A DNA stretch of 64,000 nt from Spongilla lacustris (taxonomy: Eukaryota; Porifera; Demospongiae; Spongillida; Spongillidae). The position numbers were made by a program, and so were the translations under genes. A model generated the notes under the pieces. It was not told the DNA's origin. It saw nothing but the letters and a program-made list of their open reading frames with translations, and ran no database searches. The stretch covers positions 5,439,882-5,503,881 of the forward strand of contig OX442420.1 of NCBI GenBank assembly GCA_949361645.1, read 5' to 3'. Within the stretch, counting starts at the first letter, position 1; each line of letters begins with the position of its first letter. Below are positions 36,990 through 61,735 of the stretch, piece by piece.

Positions 36990-37540
36990 GCATATCGTTT
37001 ATCTACACAGAAGATAACGAATATCAACTGTGACAGGGACGATAGATTAAATACTTACCCGGCTAGCTAGCGCAGTATAGGTGTGGCTATAAGTTATCAA
37101 AGTCTCAGCCCACAGGAAGTAGTTGCATATTCATGTACACTTTGGTATGGAAGCGGTTCACGCACGTACAACGGCGCGATTCGAGCGGGAAACTTGTACC
37201 AACTTTGCGCCGCTGTATCTCCGTAACGGATGACATAAAAATTAACGAACAGAACAAATCGATAGGTATAGGACCTCTCTACTTACAAACCGAATTTGAA
37301 GCGAATTGATTACTCCTACAGTAAGTTATGGTGGGTTTGAACCCGGTGGGGTATCGAACGTTGCAATACTGTCACGGAGCAAGTGCAAGACTCCAAAATG
37401 TATTTTAGCATAGAGAAATGGTGTAGTATGAAGTGCTGAAAATAGGAAGTCAAGAGCGTAAACCGTTTGAAAGATATTGCGCTTTGGATTGGATGCTATA
37501 TAAATAAATTCACAAGCATCAAAATCGCATAGAATGTTCC
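36990..37540 (-). repeat. Right subterminal block of the outer element
   Basis: Mirror of 8908-9449, containing CGTTATCTTCTGTGTAGAT complement, TAACGGATGACATAAAAATT, TATAGGACC and the terminal GAATGTTCC at 37532-37540. It is followed by a (TA) run and then by a foldback MITE of the same family. Confidence 0.85.
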
Positions 37541-37553
37541 ATATATATATATA

Positions 37554-38364
37554 GGGAAAGTTTACGAGAAAAGGGACCTAGCGTGTATTATAAAAAAGTA
37601 TAATAAAAATGCATTAGGTTTGATTTGCTATAACCTCCGAACAGTTAACGCTATCAACTTCCTATTTTCAGCACTTCATACTGCACCATTTCTGTATGGT
37701 AAAATACATTTTGGAGTCTTGCATTTGCTCCGTGTCAGTATTGCAACGTTCGATACCCCACTGGGTTCAAACCCGCCATAACTTTCGGTAGGAGTAATCA
37801 ATTCGCTTCAAATTCGGTTTGTACGTAGAGAGGTCCTATACCTATCGATTTGTTCTGTTCGTTAATTTTTATGCCATCCGTTACGGAGATACAGTTGAAC
37901 AAACTACGTGCACGTTTTCCCGCTTGATTCGCGCCAATGTTATAATCCCCGCCTCCCCATACATTGAGCGGAACGCAATTTACCCAAATCATTGGCGCGA
38001 AAATGGGCACGTAGTTTGTTCAACTGTATCTCCGTAACGGATGGCATAAAAATTAACGAACAGAACAAATCGATAGGTATAGGACCTCTCTACCTACAAA
38101 CCGAATTTGAAGGGAATTGATTACTTCTACCGAAAGTTATGGCGGGTTTGAACCCAGTGGGGTATCGAACCTTGCAATACTGACATGGAGCCAGTGCAAG
38201 ACTCCAAAATGAATTTTACCATAGAGAAATGGTGCAGTATGAAGTGTTGAAAATAGGAAGTTGATAGCGTTAACTGTTCGGAAGTTATAGCAAATCAAAC
38301 GTAATGCATTTTTATTATACTTTTTTATAATACACGCTAGGTCCCTTTTCTCGTAAACTTTCCC
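37554..38364. mobile_element. Foldback MITE of the DUF7869-linked family, copy 2
   Basis: An 811-bp palindrome starts GGGAAAGTTTACGAGAAAAG and ends with the exact complement (CTTTCCC at 38358-38364), in an ATATATA context. It is nearly identical to copy 1 at 18996-19796, which supports recent activity. It inserted into the AT run at the right end of the outer element and lies 127 bp from the Ras stop codon. Each half is ~400 bp and there is no coding region. Confidence 0.9.
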
Positions 38365-38490
38365 ATATATATAATCGCTGCAGTGGCATAGATTTATGAT
38401 GAATGATTTGCGCGGCACAGAACGAAAAATTAGACACAACTGAACGCATACACATACATTTAACAAATTGTGAAGTGATATATATATATG

Positions 38491-40197
38491 TTACAAAAAA
38501 TTGCACATCTTTTTCTTCTTTAACTTCTTGGGTCTTTCATTTTTGGGTTGAACCTAACATGTATGTGGAAAAAAGAATATATTTCATGCACATATATTTA
38601 TGCATATATTTATACATGTACCAGGCCCGGCAGCAAGGTTGACCAGAATTAATGCAATATCTCAAAACAGGGCAATCCAGCTACGAATGATCACGCATTG
38701 CGTATGACAAGTGTGTATCTTATCTCGGCCGTGCTTGAAAGAATAAAATGTAATTACGATGTATAATTTGCATTATTTTACTAACCTGTAAATAATCAGT
38801 ACTACTCAAAAAACATTTTATAACATTACTGAATTACGCCGCGTGATTTATATACTATGATCATTATCATTGATTATAGTATCTACATGCAGTGATGACT
38901 GTGATGTACACTGTATAACTTAACAGTTTAATTGCCCCCATGTTAAAAACAATGAGGCTGAAGGCATGCATGTCAGGTGCGGAGGTATATAAATCATACC
39001 TGTACGATTAATATGTACTGTGTACTTACGTAATAAAATTTAATTTAAAGTTAAGTTATCGTATCTGTATAAGTTATCGTATCTGTATAATAAGAAAATA
39101 AAAATTAAATTATAATTCTTCGAAACATGCAGCTTAGCATACACGCACGTACCTGTTTCCGGATGTGCCTCACGAGTGAATAAAATGCTTCTTGCACGCC
39201 CTGCTTTGTCTTCGCAGATGTTTCTACGTACAGCATATTGTGAGACTTCGCATAGGCGGCCGCAGTACTTCGCTCGACCTTGCGTCGCGGCAGATCGATC
39301 TTGTTTGCAACCACTATAAGTGTACATTAATATTATAGAATACAACAACAAGGATTAAAATTGATATTACTATGTACACGTAATTATTATACAAAACTAC
39401 AGTAATAATATCAGTACAAATTGGTATAGCGTGCAATAAACATCGTATCGCCGAATACACACGCGCTTCATTACAAACGCGCATACTTACATATCATTGG
39501 AACGTCATCCGAGTCTTTCGCTCTCAACACCTATACACAGGAAGCCATACAAAAGAATGTTAACTGGGTGCACGTGCACTGCACCCGGGAAGTACCTGCT
39601 TTCTCAATGAATCGATCTCTTCGAACGACTTAACACTATCCACGGAGAACACGCACAGAAACCCCTGTCCCGTTCTCATGTACTGCGGCCTCATAGCGCT
39701 ATACTCCTCCTGACCAGCAGTATCCAGAACGTCTAATACGCAAGACTCTTCGTCAACGATCGCGTGTTTCCTGTACGAGTCTTCGATGGTAGGCTCGTAT
39801 TCGTCCACAAATTGGTCTTGGATGAGCCGTATAGTAAGCGCGCTCTTGCCCACACCTCCTTCTGCATGTCCGAATACGAAGAGGTGCGCACGCGGACGGC
39901 GCATGGAGGGGGGGGGGGGGGGGGGGGAGGATGCGTGCATATATATTATGGCATATACATATACATGTACATGTAATACGCTACTTGCCATTACAAACGC
40001 TCAGTTACGTTGCATTTTAACTTATTGACGCGCATAGCATGCAAGCGCAGCAATACGACCTGTGCCATTTATAAATTTATATATACAGTGAAGACTGATC
40101 GTGTCAGACTTGCCACGCCACTTCTCCAGCATGCCATGCACGTGCAACATAAAAATCACCGCGTACCTCCTACAAGCACCAGCTTATAGCTTGACAT
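38491..40197 (-). CDS. Ras small GTPase, complete five-exon gene
   Basis: The exons are 40197-40167, 39861-39596, 39530-39491, 39313-39153 and 38553-38491; all introns are GT-AG, phases fit, and the product is 186 residues. It is a membrane-anchored GTP-binding switch. Numbering matches human Ras: P-loop GEGGVGKS (10-17), switch [14 protein letters not shown] (30-42), [11 protein letters not shown] (57-67), ANKID (115-119) and TSAK (144-147). The tail is polybasic (KKLKKKK) and ends in the CAAX box CNFL. The terminal Leu suggests geranylgeranylation (known rule, not tested). Residue 11 is Glu where classical Ras has Ala; G12, G13 and Q61 are intact. The first exon encodes only [11 protein letters not shown] frame opening at a downstream ATG near 39902 is an artefact of reading back into intron 1 past a poly-C run. 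The body is closest to H/K/N-Ras. Confidence 0.95.
39907..39928. repeat. Poly-G/C run in Ras intron 1
   Basis: A run of about 20 G on the plus strand (C on the coding strand) lies ~45 bp upstream of the exon 2 acceptor at 39861. It is a likely site of length error. A poly-T run at 40200-40216 abuts the 5' side of the start codon. Confidence 0.9.
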
Positions 40198-41136
40198 CTT
40201 TTTTTTTTTTTTTTTTGGCAGTCCTGCTACAAAATTGCACTTTTAAAATCCAACCATTCCTCTCAACTATTTATACCGCGGCTATAATGTATATCGCGCA
40301 ATGATATCATTTGCTACGTAATTATAGGAAGATTTCCCGATTCATATATGGTTTGGGACGGCTTATACATTTTTAATTGGTATCTGCATCACCTCAAGCT
40401 CTTAACACATTCCGACCCACATATCTTTAATTTTCTTACTTCTGAAAACTCATTCTTAGCCTATGAACACTGCATGTTATATGTTGGTGGGAGTGGTAAT
40501 AGTGAACATTACATGCATGTATGATAAAATTCAGACATCCACATAGTGTAGGACCATCAAAGTCAGATGCTAATACTACTTTCATTCTCAGGCCCTGGCT
40601 GATTGCTTGCCATGTAGGCACTGCATGGCTGGTACATGTAAATGTACACGTAATCCATCTGCGACGCCAGACGGGCGCGGACAGATGCGATACTCGATCT
40701 GTGCGGAAGCAAACCGTCAAAAGGGAAGGCTTCCACATCAAAAGCAAATCAATTTCCTGTTTTTTTTTTTTTCGGCGTTCCGTTCGTTCCGTTAAATGAA
40801 TCCCAACATATACATTGTGTTTAATTAGGTAATGCAAGGACTTGCGTTTCCATGGTAACAAAGTTGCACTCCAAATAGCAGTACAATGCTACAACTATCA
40901 ACAGTAATATAACATTCATTCACGTGATCACTCCAGTGCAATACTCATGTGTCACACACTGCTAAGGTATCTCGTTCCTAGGTGATGTTTGGTGATACTG
41001 TGGAGTGCATTCCCTTCAGAACAGAATATGCTGGTGAAGTGAGTGCGAAGTTGTGTGTTAACACGCCCTGCCATATCAACAGTATGAGTGTATGAGTGTT
41101 CCAACATGAAATACATGTACTAGTAGTATGGCTTCA
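40198..41136. other. Ras upstream region, no gene recognised
   Basis: This contains the poly-T run next to the Ras start codon, another T run near 40760-40772, and otherwise unremarkable sequence. No TATA box or coding frame stands out. It presumably contains the Ras promoter and 5' UTR. Confidence 0.5.
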
Positions 41137-41386
41137 ATTGTACCCCCTTCCTCCTCCCTTGCACCCACTTCCTCCTCCCTTGTTCCCCTTCCTCCCCCTT
41201 GTTCCCCTTCCTCCCCCTTGTTCCCCTTCCTCCCCCTTGTTCCTTTTCCTCCCCCTTGTTCCCCTTCCTCCCTCCTTTTTCCCCTTCCTCCCCCTTGTTC
41301 CCCTTCCTCCCCCTTGTTCCCCTTCCTCCCCCTTGTTCCCCTTCCTCCCCCCTTGTTCCCCTTCCTCCTCCCTTGTACCCTGTACC
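41137..41386. repeat. 19-bp pyrimidine-rich minisatellite
   Basis: Tandem copies of TTCCCCTTCCTCCCCCTTG with a 19-bp period and single-base variants, about 13 copies. The strand is pure pyrimidine except for one G per unit. Glycine/glutamate-rich minus frames are repeat artefacts. Confidence 0.92.
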
Positions 41387-42131
41387 CTTCTATACGACCA
41401 GCACCAACTCTGCACTGACTAATCCTGACATCATAGTGCCAATCTTTTAAGGATTCCAGTAAAAAGTACAACCACAAAGCACGTAGCTAAGGATAACTGC
41501 CCTAACAGTACACTGACTAATTCCTAGAAGTACAATGTATGTACTGATTAGTTACAGAGGTAATATAATAGCTGACTGTAAACGGACTAACTCCAGAGGC
41601 CAGGTACCACGACTGTCTAGCACCAGACATATACATGAATATTGAATACACTGTGTGAGGTATGTACTCACTTTTCATGTGAGAGTAGCATACTGACACT
41701 TGCACACTCCCTGGTGCCATGATACTACATGTACATGTACAACTCCACACATGGAGGTCACGTATTTTAAAAATCTTAAGAATCAAATGATCCATTCACT
41801 ACACTATCTCACTTAATTGCATTCCTGTTACCAAGGTGACACATACAGTAACCAGTGCCCTTACGTGCGCCCACACTGCATCATACATGTCCTTATAAGG
41901 CAAACCTAGCAGACAGGCTAATCACATTGCTCATATGCACATTATTTGTCCAGGGATAGGTCTAAATGATCCTAGATCATATTTTCTTAGAAGGTTGAAG
42001 AAACCTTTTAAATGTATTTCTCAGCACAACCTTTTAAAATTGACCATATTGTTGATTGCCCATACTGTAATAGTGGTTAAAAATGGCTGCAGCGATTGCA
42101 TCGCACACATGCACACACATTTACTCAACCT

Positions 42132-42415
42132 TCCGACTCCAACTCCTCTCACCACACCCCCTCCCTCCTCTCACCACACCCCCTCCCTCCTCTCACCACA
42201 CCCCCTCCCTCTCACCACACCCTTCCCCTCCTCTCACCACACCCCCTCCCTCCTCTCACCACACCCCTCCCCTCCTCTCACCACACCCCTCCCTCCTCTC
42301 ACCACCCCCCCTCCCTCCTCTCACCACACCCCCTCCCTCCTCTCACCACACCCCTCCCCTCCTCTCACCACACCCCCTCCCTCCTCTCACCACACCCTTC
42401 CCCTCTCACCAATAC
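42132..42415. repeat. ~22-bp C-rich minisatellite
   Basis: Tandem copies of CTCACCACACCCCCTCCCTC plus CT, with 20-23-bp length variants, about 13 copies. It lies 116 bp beyond the stop codon of the ankyrin/RING gene, whose coding strand points towards it, so it may fall in the 3' UTR. Confidence 0.9.
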
Positions 42416-42530
42416 TTCTTACATTTCTTGTGTCAAATACTAATAAAATTTGAACTGTGGAAGATACATGAAACATGGACATGCAGTGCACAATGTATAA
42501 AAATCTGTACAGAAACTGCAGTATGTTTGA

Positions 42531-56387
<13,857 letters not shown>

Positions 56388-56635
56388 GGGGAAGAAATTA
56401 AATATAGCCTATAGTCTAGTTATTGGTTAAGTTTTAAGTTATCTCGTAGTAAGGCACAATTCAGATAATTGGCTAATACGGTATGCCATTTGAATGGTGG
56501 TGTAAAATTTACTTTTACAGCTCAAAATTGTACTTTTTGTGACCAGAGATAATATTGTTTGGTTACAAGTAATTTACGTGGGGCAATGAACAGCAATTGT
56601 TCTTTCACAATGGAGAGCAACTTCTGGACCTTACT
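56388..56635 (-). promoter_or_regulatory. Short 5' flank of the ankyrin/RING gene
   Basis: Only 248 bp separate the gene's ATG (56387-56385) from the hAT-type insertion. No TATA box is evident. Any more distal promoter sequence would lie beyond the insertion. Confidence 0.45.
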
Positions 56636-57478
56636 CAGTGATGCCGCGGCCAGCACGGACCGTCCGTGACCGTATTCATTTGACGGTTTTTGACGGCCGA
56701 CCGTGACCGTGACCGGGAAGCTTACCGATCACGTGATTAAACCGTGAAAAATAATTGGCCGTCAAATTTATTTACTGGCCGTCCGTGGCCGTCAGAACTT
56801 TTGACGGTCCATTAAGTATTCACGTCACTAGCGTCACGTGCACGTGCAGTGGATTTTTTCCCTGCGTGGCAAATGTCGTCTTTCCAAGAACCTTTGAGGA
56901 TAAGCCACCTGATAGCGCGGTGAAGTCTGCAGCAAACCCGACTGTCACCAACACGTGGCTATGGAACCATTTTATTATTTACATTGTCCCCCTCGCCATG
57001 ACATAGTCTCGTCCCCAGCCTGATATGTATTCATCCGCTGCTGCCGAATGTGGGTCTGGGGACGCGACTTGCCATGATTATGCGTTATCGCGTGGATTCC
57101 ACGTGCGAGCGAGTTTTCTCCCAGTTGAGATTCATTGTGAAGATGGAGGATGGATTCATGCAGCCAGGATTGAATCTGTTCTCTTTCTCAGCTGCAATAA
57201 AGCCTTTAGTTAATTGAATCTGATCTTTCACACTTGTTTTGCTATGCCCATGCATACCGTTCATGAACCATTTCTATTGATACGTGCATGCCAAACTTCT
57301 ATAGCATAAATAATGACCGTCCGTGACCGTATTAAAATTTTGACGGTTGACGGCCAGCCGTGTACGTGACCGTATTGAAATCATACGGTCCATCTTTGAC
57401 CGTGAACGTGACCGTCTATATCCAAACGGCCAGCCGTGAACGTGACCGGATTGTCAAAAGCTGGCCGCGGCATCACTG
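56636..57478. mobile_element. hAT-type non-autonomous element, 843 bp, with 8-bp target duplication
   Basis: The ends are CAGTGATGCCGCGGCCAGC and its exact complement. The element is flanked by the perfect 8-bp repeat ACCTTACT at 56628-56635 and 57479-57486. CAGTG termini plus an 8-bp duplication are the hAT signature. Subterminal regions are packed with GACCGT and GACGG motifs in both orientations, as hAT transposase binding regions often are. Internal frames of 62-83 codons show no domain, so it is probably non-autonomous. Confidence 0.93.
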
Positions 57479-57486
57479 ACCTTACT

Positions 57487-58830
57487 TTTGTCTTACTCAT
57501 AGTTTGTCTTAATTGGTGCTGTTAGATTATAGTATACTCTTCCGTATTGAAATCCCATTCCCAACCCCAGAACCAGCCTCATCTCAGTCACCATTACATC
57601 TCAGCCACCTGTACTAGCCTCATCTCAGCTGCCTATACCATGCAGCCTCATAACTTGTTCAGTTGCATAGCATCATGCCAAATACATGTACTAAATACTG
57701 CATGAGTGTAAATTTGCTGAAATCTCTGTGCTTGAATTGGTATATGAACGCCTTGATTTCTTATCCCTATAGCTAGGCAAGCGACCACTCAACCTGCATC
57801 GCTCCTGACCTTTGTTTATGTCATAAAGTGGTAAAAAAAAATGTGGCTGGTTCTAATTGTTGTAAATATGCTTCCTGATCTGTCTTGTTGACGTTGTAAC
57901 TCGCTGACGTAAATCCTATTGTCGCTGTCTTTGCTACACACGATCAAAGTACCTCCTCTCAGTTACCGCCTCCATCACACGGACGTATAAAAACGATGCG
58001 CGGCTATTCGAGTAACATTGTAGGTCGTGCGCGCTGGTAATTTTATTTAGTGCGATGGTATGGGGTACGAAAGATCAAATTACATTAAAGTTATGACTTG
58101 ACAAAAGCATGATGCGTGGGTCACAACATGCAGAGATCATTTATATATCATGGTTGCTATACATCAGATGCAAATGTACTGTGGTTAAGCATGCATGATT
58201 ATCTGTTGCATGGAATGCACTATTTTATCACATTCATAGGCCAGTGAATGTTTTAAGGCAAACATTATGAACTCCTGCAGGCAACATCATGCAGAGCTCA
58301 TTCAAAACATCTGTATAGTATACAGGAGTAACAAGAGAGACAATAGAGATAGGTCAAAAGTGCAGACACCCTATAGACCATATATATTCACAGCATGGTC
58401 TAGCCAGAGAATCAATTCCTGAACTGCTTTCACATTGATCAGCTGAATTAAGTCAGGATGAGGTGGATATACATGCATGCATGTGGTACACGTGAAGTCC
58501 ACTACATGATCCATTATATCACACCCATTTAAAGTTCATAGGTCCGTGTATGTTTGAAGGCAAGCATTATGAACTCTTGCAGGCAACATCATGCAGAGCT
58601 CATTCAAAACATTGCAGCTCATAGTAAACAACATTGCAGTATATACATGCATGTACATGTAATGTATTCATGGTAACTACATAGGGCATGAGTCTGGATC
58701 ATCACACAGCTACATGCCAGTATATAGCACTGAACAACACAGTCAGTTCATTGCATATCACTCTCTACTATCTATGGATACATTCAGTGTGCTTAGGTAC
58801 TTTTGCATTTCAGTTAATAGTTCTTTCCTG
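57487..58830. repeat. Intergenic DNA with an ~80-bp direct repeat
   Basis: About 58225-58310 and 58536-58613 share GGCAACATCATGCAGAGCTC, ATTATGAACTC and TCATTCAAAACAT, with a 310-bp offset. A TATA-like CGTATAAAAACG occurs at about 57985 on the plus strand with no gene visible downstream. Nothing else is recognised. Confidence 0.6.
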
Positions 58831-59131
58831 CTAATGTATATAGGAACACGGAACTTCTAATCCTTTTCCATGTTGTGGTCTCCCTCGCACCCTGCAGCTG
58901 ATAGCGCCACCGTGATACATGAAATTAACCAGAATTGCTGTTAATTCACGTGGTACACGACCAACAATTACACCTCTCGTCTTGATGCAGACGGCACGGT
59001 GATCGTGTAAATTTTCAAGCTCCCTGCATACCTCTAGATATTCTCCGATCATAGGGGTCCATGCACATAGCGCTGTAAACGTGATGTCCTCGTATGACAC
59101 TTTCCATGTACACTCGATCGCCGCATGCCAT
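58831..59131 (-). pseudogene. HIRAN-like small protein gene with one frameshift
   Basis: Two overlapping frames together give a ~100-residue HIRAN-like protein. The first starts at ATG 59131 and reads ESVIRGHHVYSAM. The second, shifted by one base near 59080, reads WTPMIGEYLEVCRELENLHD, then AVCIKTRGVIVGRVPREL, GGAISCRV and GLEVPC. The total of 301 bp is one base more than a whole number of codons, so a single inserted base explains the break. HIRAN domains bind DNA 3' ends in HLTF-type proteins; this stand-alone form recurs in invertebrate genomes (recollection, not verified). It could be a decayed gene or a sequencing indel. Confidence 0.6.
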
Positions 59132-59284
59132 GATAGTTAACTTCAAACGTGGATCAATGTCGTGAAGTTTTTATGTATATGCGTTCATTGTACGAGGCTG
59201 CGGATGGATGACATCACAATTAATTATGCCGCCAAGTATAGACATTTTTGCTTTTAATTGCTGTCTGCACACACACGCATGCAT

Positions 59285-59287
<3 letters not shown>

Positions 59288-59372
<85 letters not shown>
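59288..59372. repeat. (CA)n microsatellite
   Basis: About 42 CA units between the HIRAN-like remnant and the stop codon of the 289-residue ORF. It begins only 11 bp beyond that stop codon. Confidence 0.95.
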
Positions 59373-59382
59373 CTCCATGGTA

Positions 59383-60252
59383 TCATTGAGTTCGGTGCGC
59401 GCTTTTTTTATTAGACCTTGGAAGCTCTGAGAAAAGCATGGAAAGTTCTTCGTAAAACTTGTCGCTTACTCCGAATCTATCTAGCAAATACAAAACCCTT
59501 AGATTTGCCTCGGTGCTGTCGGAGTTGTCGATATCAGTGGTTCCTGATAACAGAGGCATAGTTAGAAGTTTTCCAGTGGTGGTATGACACCTAAGTAAGT
59601 CAGGAGTAATCCCGTATGATGGCAAGAATTCCAACGCTCTACTTGTGCAACTAACTACATCTTGTACTTTCCTTCGAGCGTGCCTGTTGCTTACATCATC
59701 TAATTTACCTCCTTTGATACAATACTGTGAATCAAGCGTTTCGTGTACTTCAGTCAGCTCCTGCCTCACTAACATTAGCTGATCCTGCAAATCTTCTATC
59801 ATAGCATCGGCTTCGGCCAATAAGTCGATCGCTACGTTTCGTTCTTCAACAAGCATGGTAGCAGGAAACAACTGACTCACCTTAACTTTATGAATTGTAA
59901 CGATTGTGGAGCCAAGTAGCACATCGATCCTCTTTGCACCCCTCGTTTTTCTAAGTTTAGAGGCAACACTCATCAGCGATCTGCGATACAATTGTGTCTC
60001 TAAATGTGTTGCGTCTGGGTCGAAAGACATGATATCGTCCTCAATACGTTCATTTAATAACGCCACGAGGCTTGTATCGGTGCTCCGTGAATTTGCCCAG
60101 TCTTCTAGCAGACGATTTGGTATCGATATACCATCAAGTTCAGTGGACCCCACAATAGTCACAACTAGTGTCTCCAACGGAGGTAGCACATCTTTCGAAA
60201 GCGTATAGCTTCTTCGGCTGGTAGCTGGTTGCATGTTCTCTTCCAATTCCAT
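59383..60252 (-). CDS. Unrecognised 289-residue ORF, possibly truncated
   Basis: A single open frame from ATG 60252 to TGA at 59385-59383. I do not recognise the family. Residues ~135-175 (EERNVAIDLLAEADAMIEDL, then VRQELTEVHETLD) look like a coiled coil. The C-terminal part, RVLYLLDRFGVSDKFYEELS then FSELPRS, has the feel of a conserved motif, but the last few residues (NKKSAHRTQ) run out next to a (CA)n tract. The protein may have been cut short there. It lies 252 bp upstream of and on the same strand as the HIRAN-like remnant, and both could belong to one element or be exons of one gene. Codon use and length favour real coding. Confidence 0.55.
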   Translation of the reverse strand: MELEENMQPATSRRSYTLSKDVLPPLETLVVTIVGSTELDGISIPNRLLEDWANSRSTDTSLVALLNERIEDDIMSFDPDATHLETQLYRRSLMSVASKLRKTRGAKRIDVLLGSTIVTIHKVKVSQLFPATMLVEERNVAIDLLAEADAMIEDLQDQLMLVRQELTEVHETLDSQYCIKGGKLDDVSNRHARRKVQDVVSCTSRALEFLPSYGITPDLLRCHTTTGKLLTMPLLSGTTDIDNSDSTEANLRVLYLLDRFGVSDKFYEELSMLFSELPRSNKKSAHRTQ

Positions 60253-61526
60253 GTAGATATATGGTTGTCTTCACAAAGCGAAAACTAGATTAAACGCGAG
60301 GATACAAATACCATGTACGAGGTACACTCGATTTTGGATGTATAGCATGTAACGACCAGTGTACTGTACAATAATTAACCATAACGTTTAATAATTTCAT
60401 GCTGCACAACCTACAAAAGTGCATTTTGAATCATCTGTGTATGTGGCAAAATTAACACCATAGTAGAAGTATATGGCCAGATGATTTGGCTTTTAGGATC
60501 TGCCTTGGAAACTTGAGTAGCGGGTCTACACGGCGTGCTATAAGGGAGAAACGCTTGATAAATGCACCATCCTCCATTCAATGTATGTATTTCATAAAAC
60601 CCAGTTTCGAATTAGCTGTGTGCACATTTTGGCAGAACAAAATAATACAAGAAGATGCATTCAGAGTACCTCTATCACTATTAGGCCTGGAAATATAGTT
60701 ACGGGTCTCCAGCAAAGAATTGTACTCATTTGAATGCAAATCTCCATAGACGTTCCATACTTCATTATTTTATGACGCGCGTCGCGGGTTTCAATTATTC
60801 ATGTCCGCTATTTCTGGCCATGAGCTACAGTGTCTCTTATAAGCCTGACGGTTTTACAGCTCCTGTGTAGAGCATTGATGTGCAAGGTTCAAGGTGTTCA
60901 GTTGTTAAATGTTCATGCTGTTTCACTGATGGACACTCCACTAAACGCACCACAGCTAAAGGCAGCACCACAACGGATCCACACATATAGCACCCGAGTG
61001 TCAAACCTGTAGGAAGAATATTAAGTATATGGCACATATCAGTGCAATAATGTGAGACAGCAACTCGTCTGCCACAAATGGTTGGCTACAACATGCTTTC
61101 AACCAATTACAATTCACTGTTGGTTATCGTTTATTAATACGATTGTATTTTTTTGTAATGAGACCCTGACATTAATATTTCTGCAGGCCCACATACCTAC
61201 AAGGACAGAAAGTTGCAGAACATAGTGCCATGGGCAAGAAAATTAAATCGCATGTTGGGAGAACTGACAGCTGGAGCTGCATGAATCCATATACATGCCA
61301 GGTTCAACGGGCGCACGCGTATAGCGTTACGTACCATTCATGCATGGCCCCCATTCAGTACATGCAAGACAATGTTCTGCATGCAATTGGTACTTATTGT
61401 GAAGGAGCGTCTGCTCCACAATATGTCGCAGCGAACCTCCTCTCAACTGGACCCAATCGAATCCAGCAATGACCATATATCTGCATATCAGTATAACTTC
61501 TGTACCGGGATACAGACACGCGTGTG
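60253..61526. other. Intergenic region, no gene recognised
   Basis: Short open frames (60-80 codons) carry no family motif, and I see no splice-linked exons or RNA genes. The sequence upstream of 60252 should include the promoter of the 289-residue ORF. Confidence 0.5.

Positions 61527-61735
<209 letters not shown>

Larger units (their letters stand above)
8908..37540. mobile_element. Outer palindromic foldback element, split by a mariner-type insertion
   Basis: The left arm 8908-13166 and right arm 33828-37540 are inverted copies of each other. Both begin GGAACGTTCTATGCGATTTT (GGAATG in the right copy) next to (TA)-rich flanks, then carry the DUF7869-type 5' flank, an ATG relic, ~0.75-kb macro-repeats, and a shared stretch ending GGTTGGTTTA. 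Joined without the insertion the arms meet at GGTTTATATAAACC, a perfect dyad. Without nested insertions the arms are about 3.9 kb and 3.7 kb. There is no intact transposase inside, so it looks non-autonomous. The flanks are simple AT repeats, so target duplications cannot be read. Confidence 0.75.

Noticed and set aside
8908..37540. The whole inverted repeat as an assembly reflection
   Set aside because: The arms differ by two insertions, satellite copy number and many indels, so they are distinct sequences; long reads would still be the decisive check.
39560..39991. Ras starting at an ATG within intron 1 (143-codon ORF)
   Set aside because: It would break the P-loop; the exon at 40167-40197 encodes [10 protein letters not shown] in the right phase with good GT-AG signals.
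41076..41477. Gly/Glu-rich and Pro-rich ORFs
   Set aside because: Translations of the 19-bp pyrimidine minisatellite on either strand.
57025..57213. Small ORFs inside the hAT-type element
   Set aside because: Short, no domain, and overlapping a diverged inverted repeat; no support as genes.
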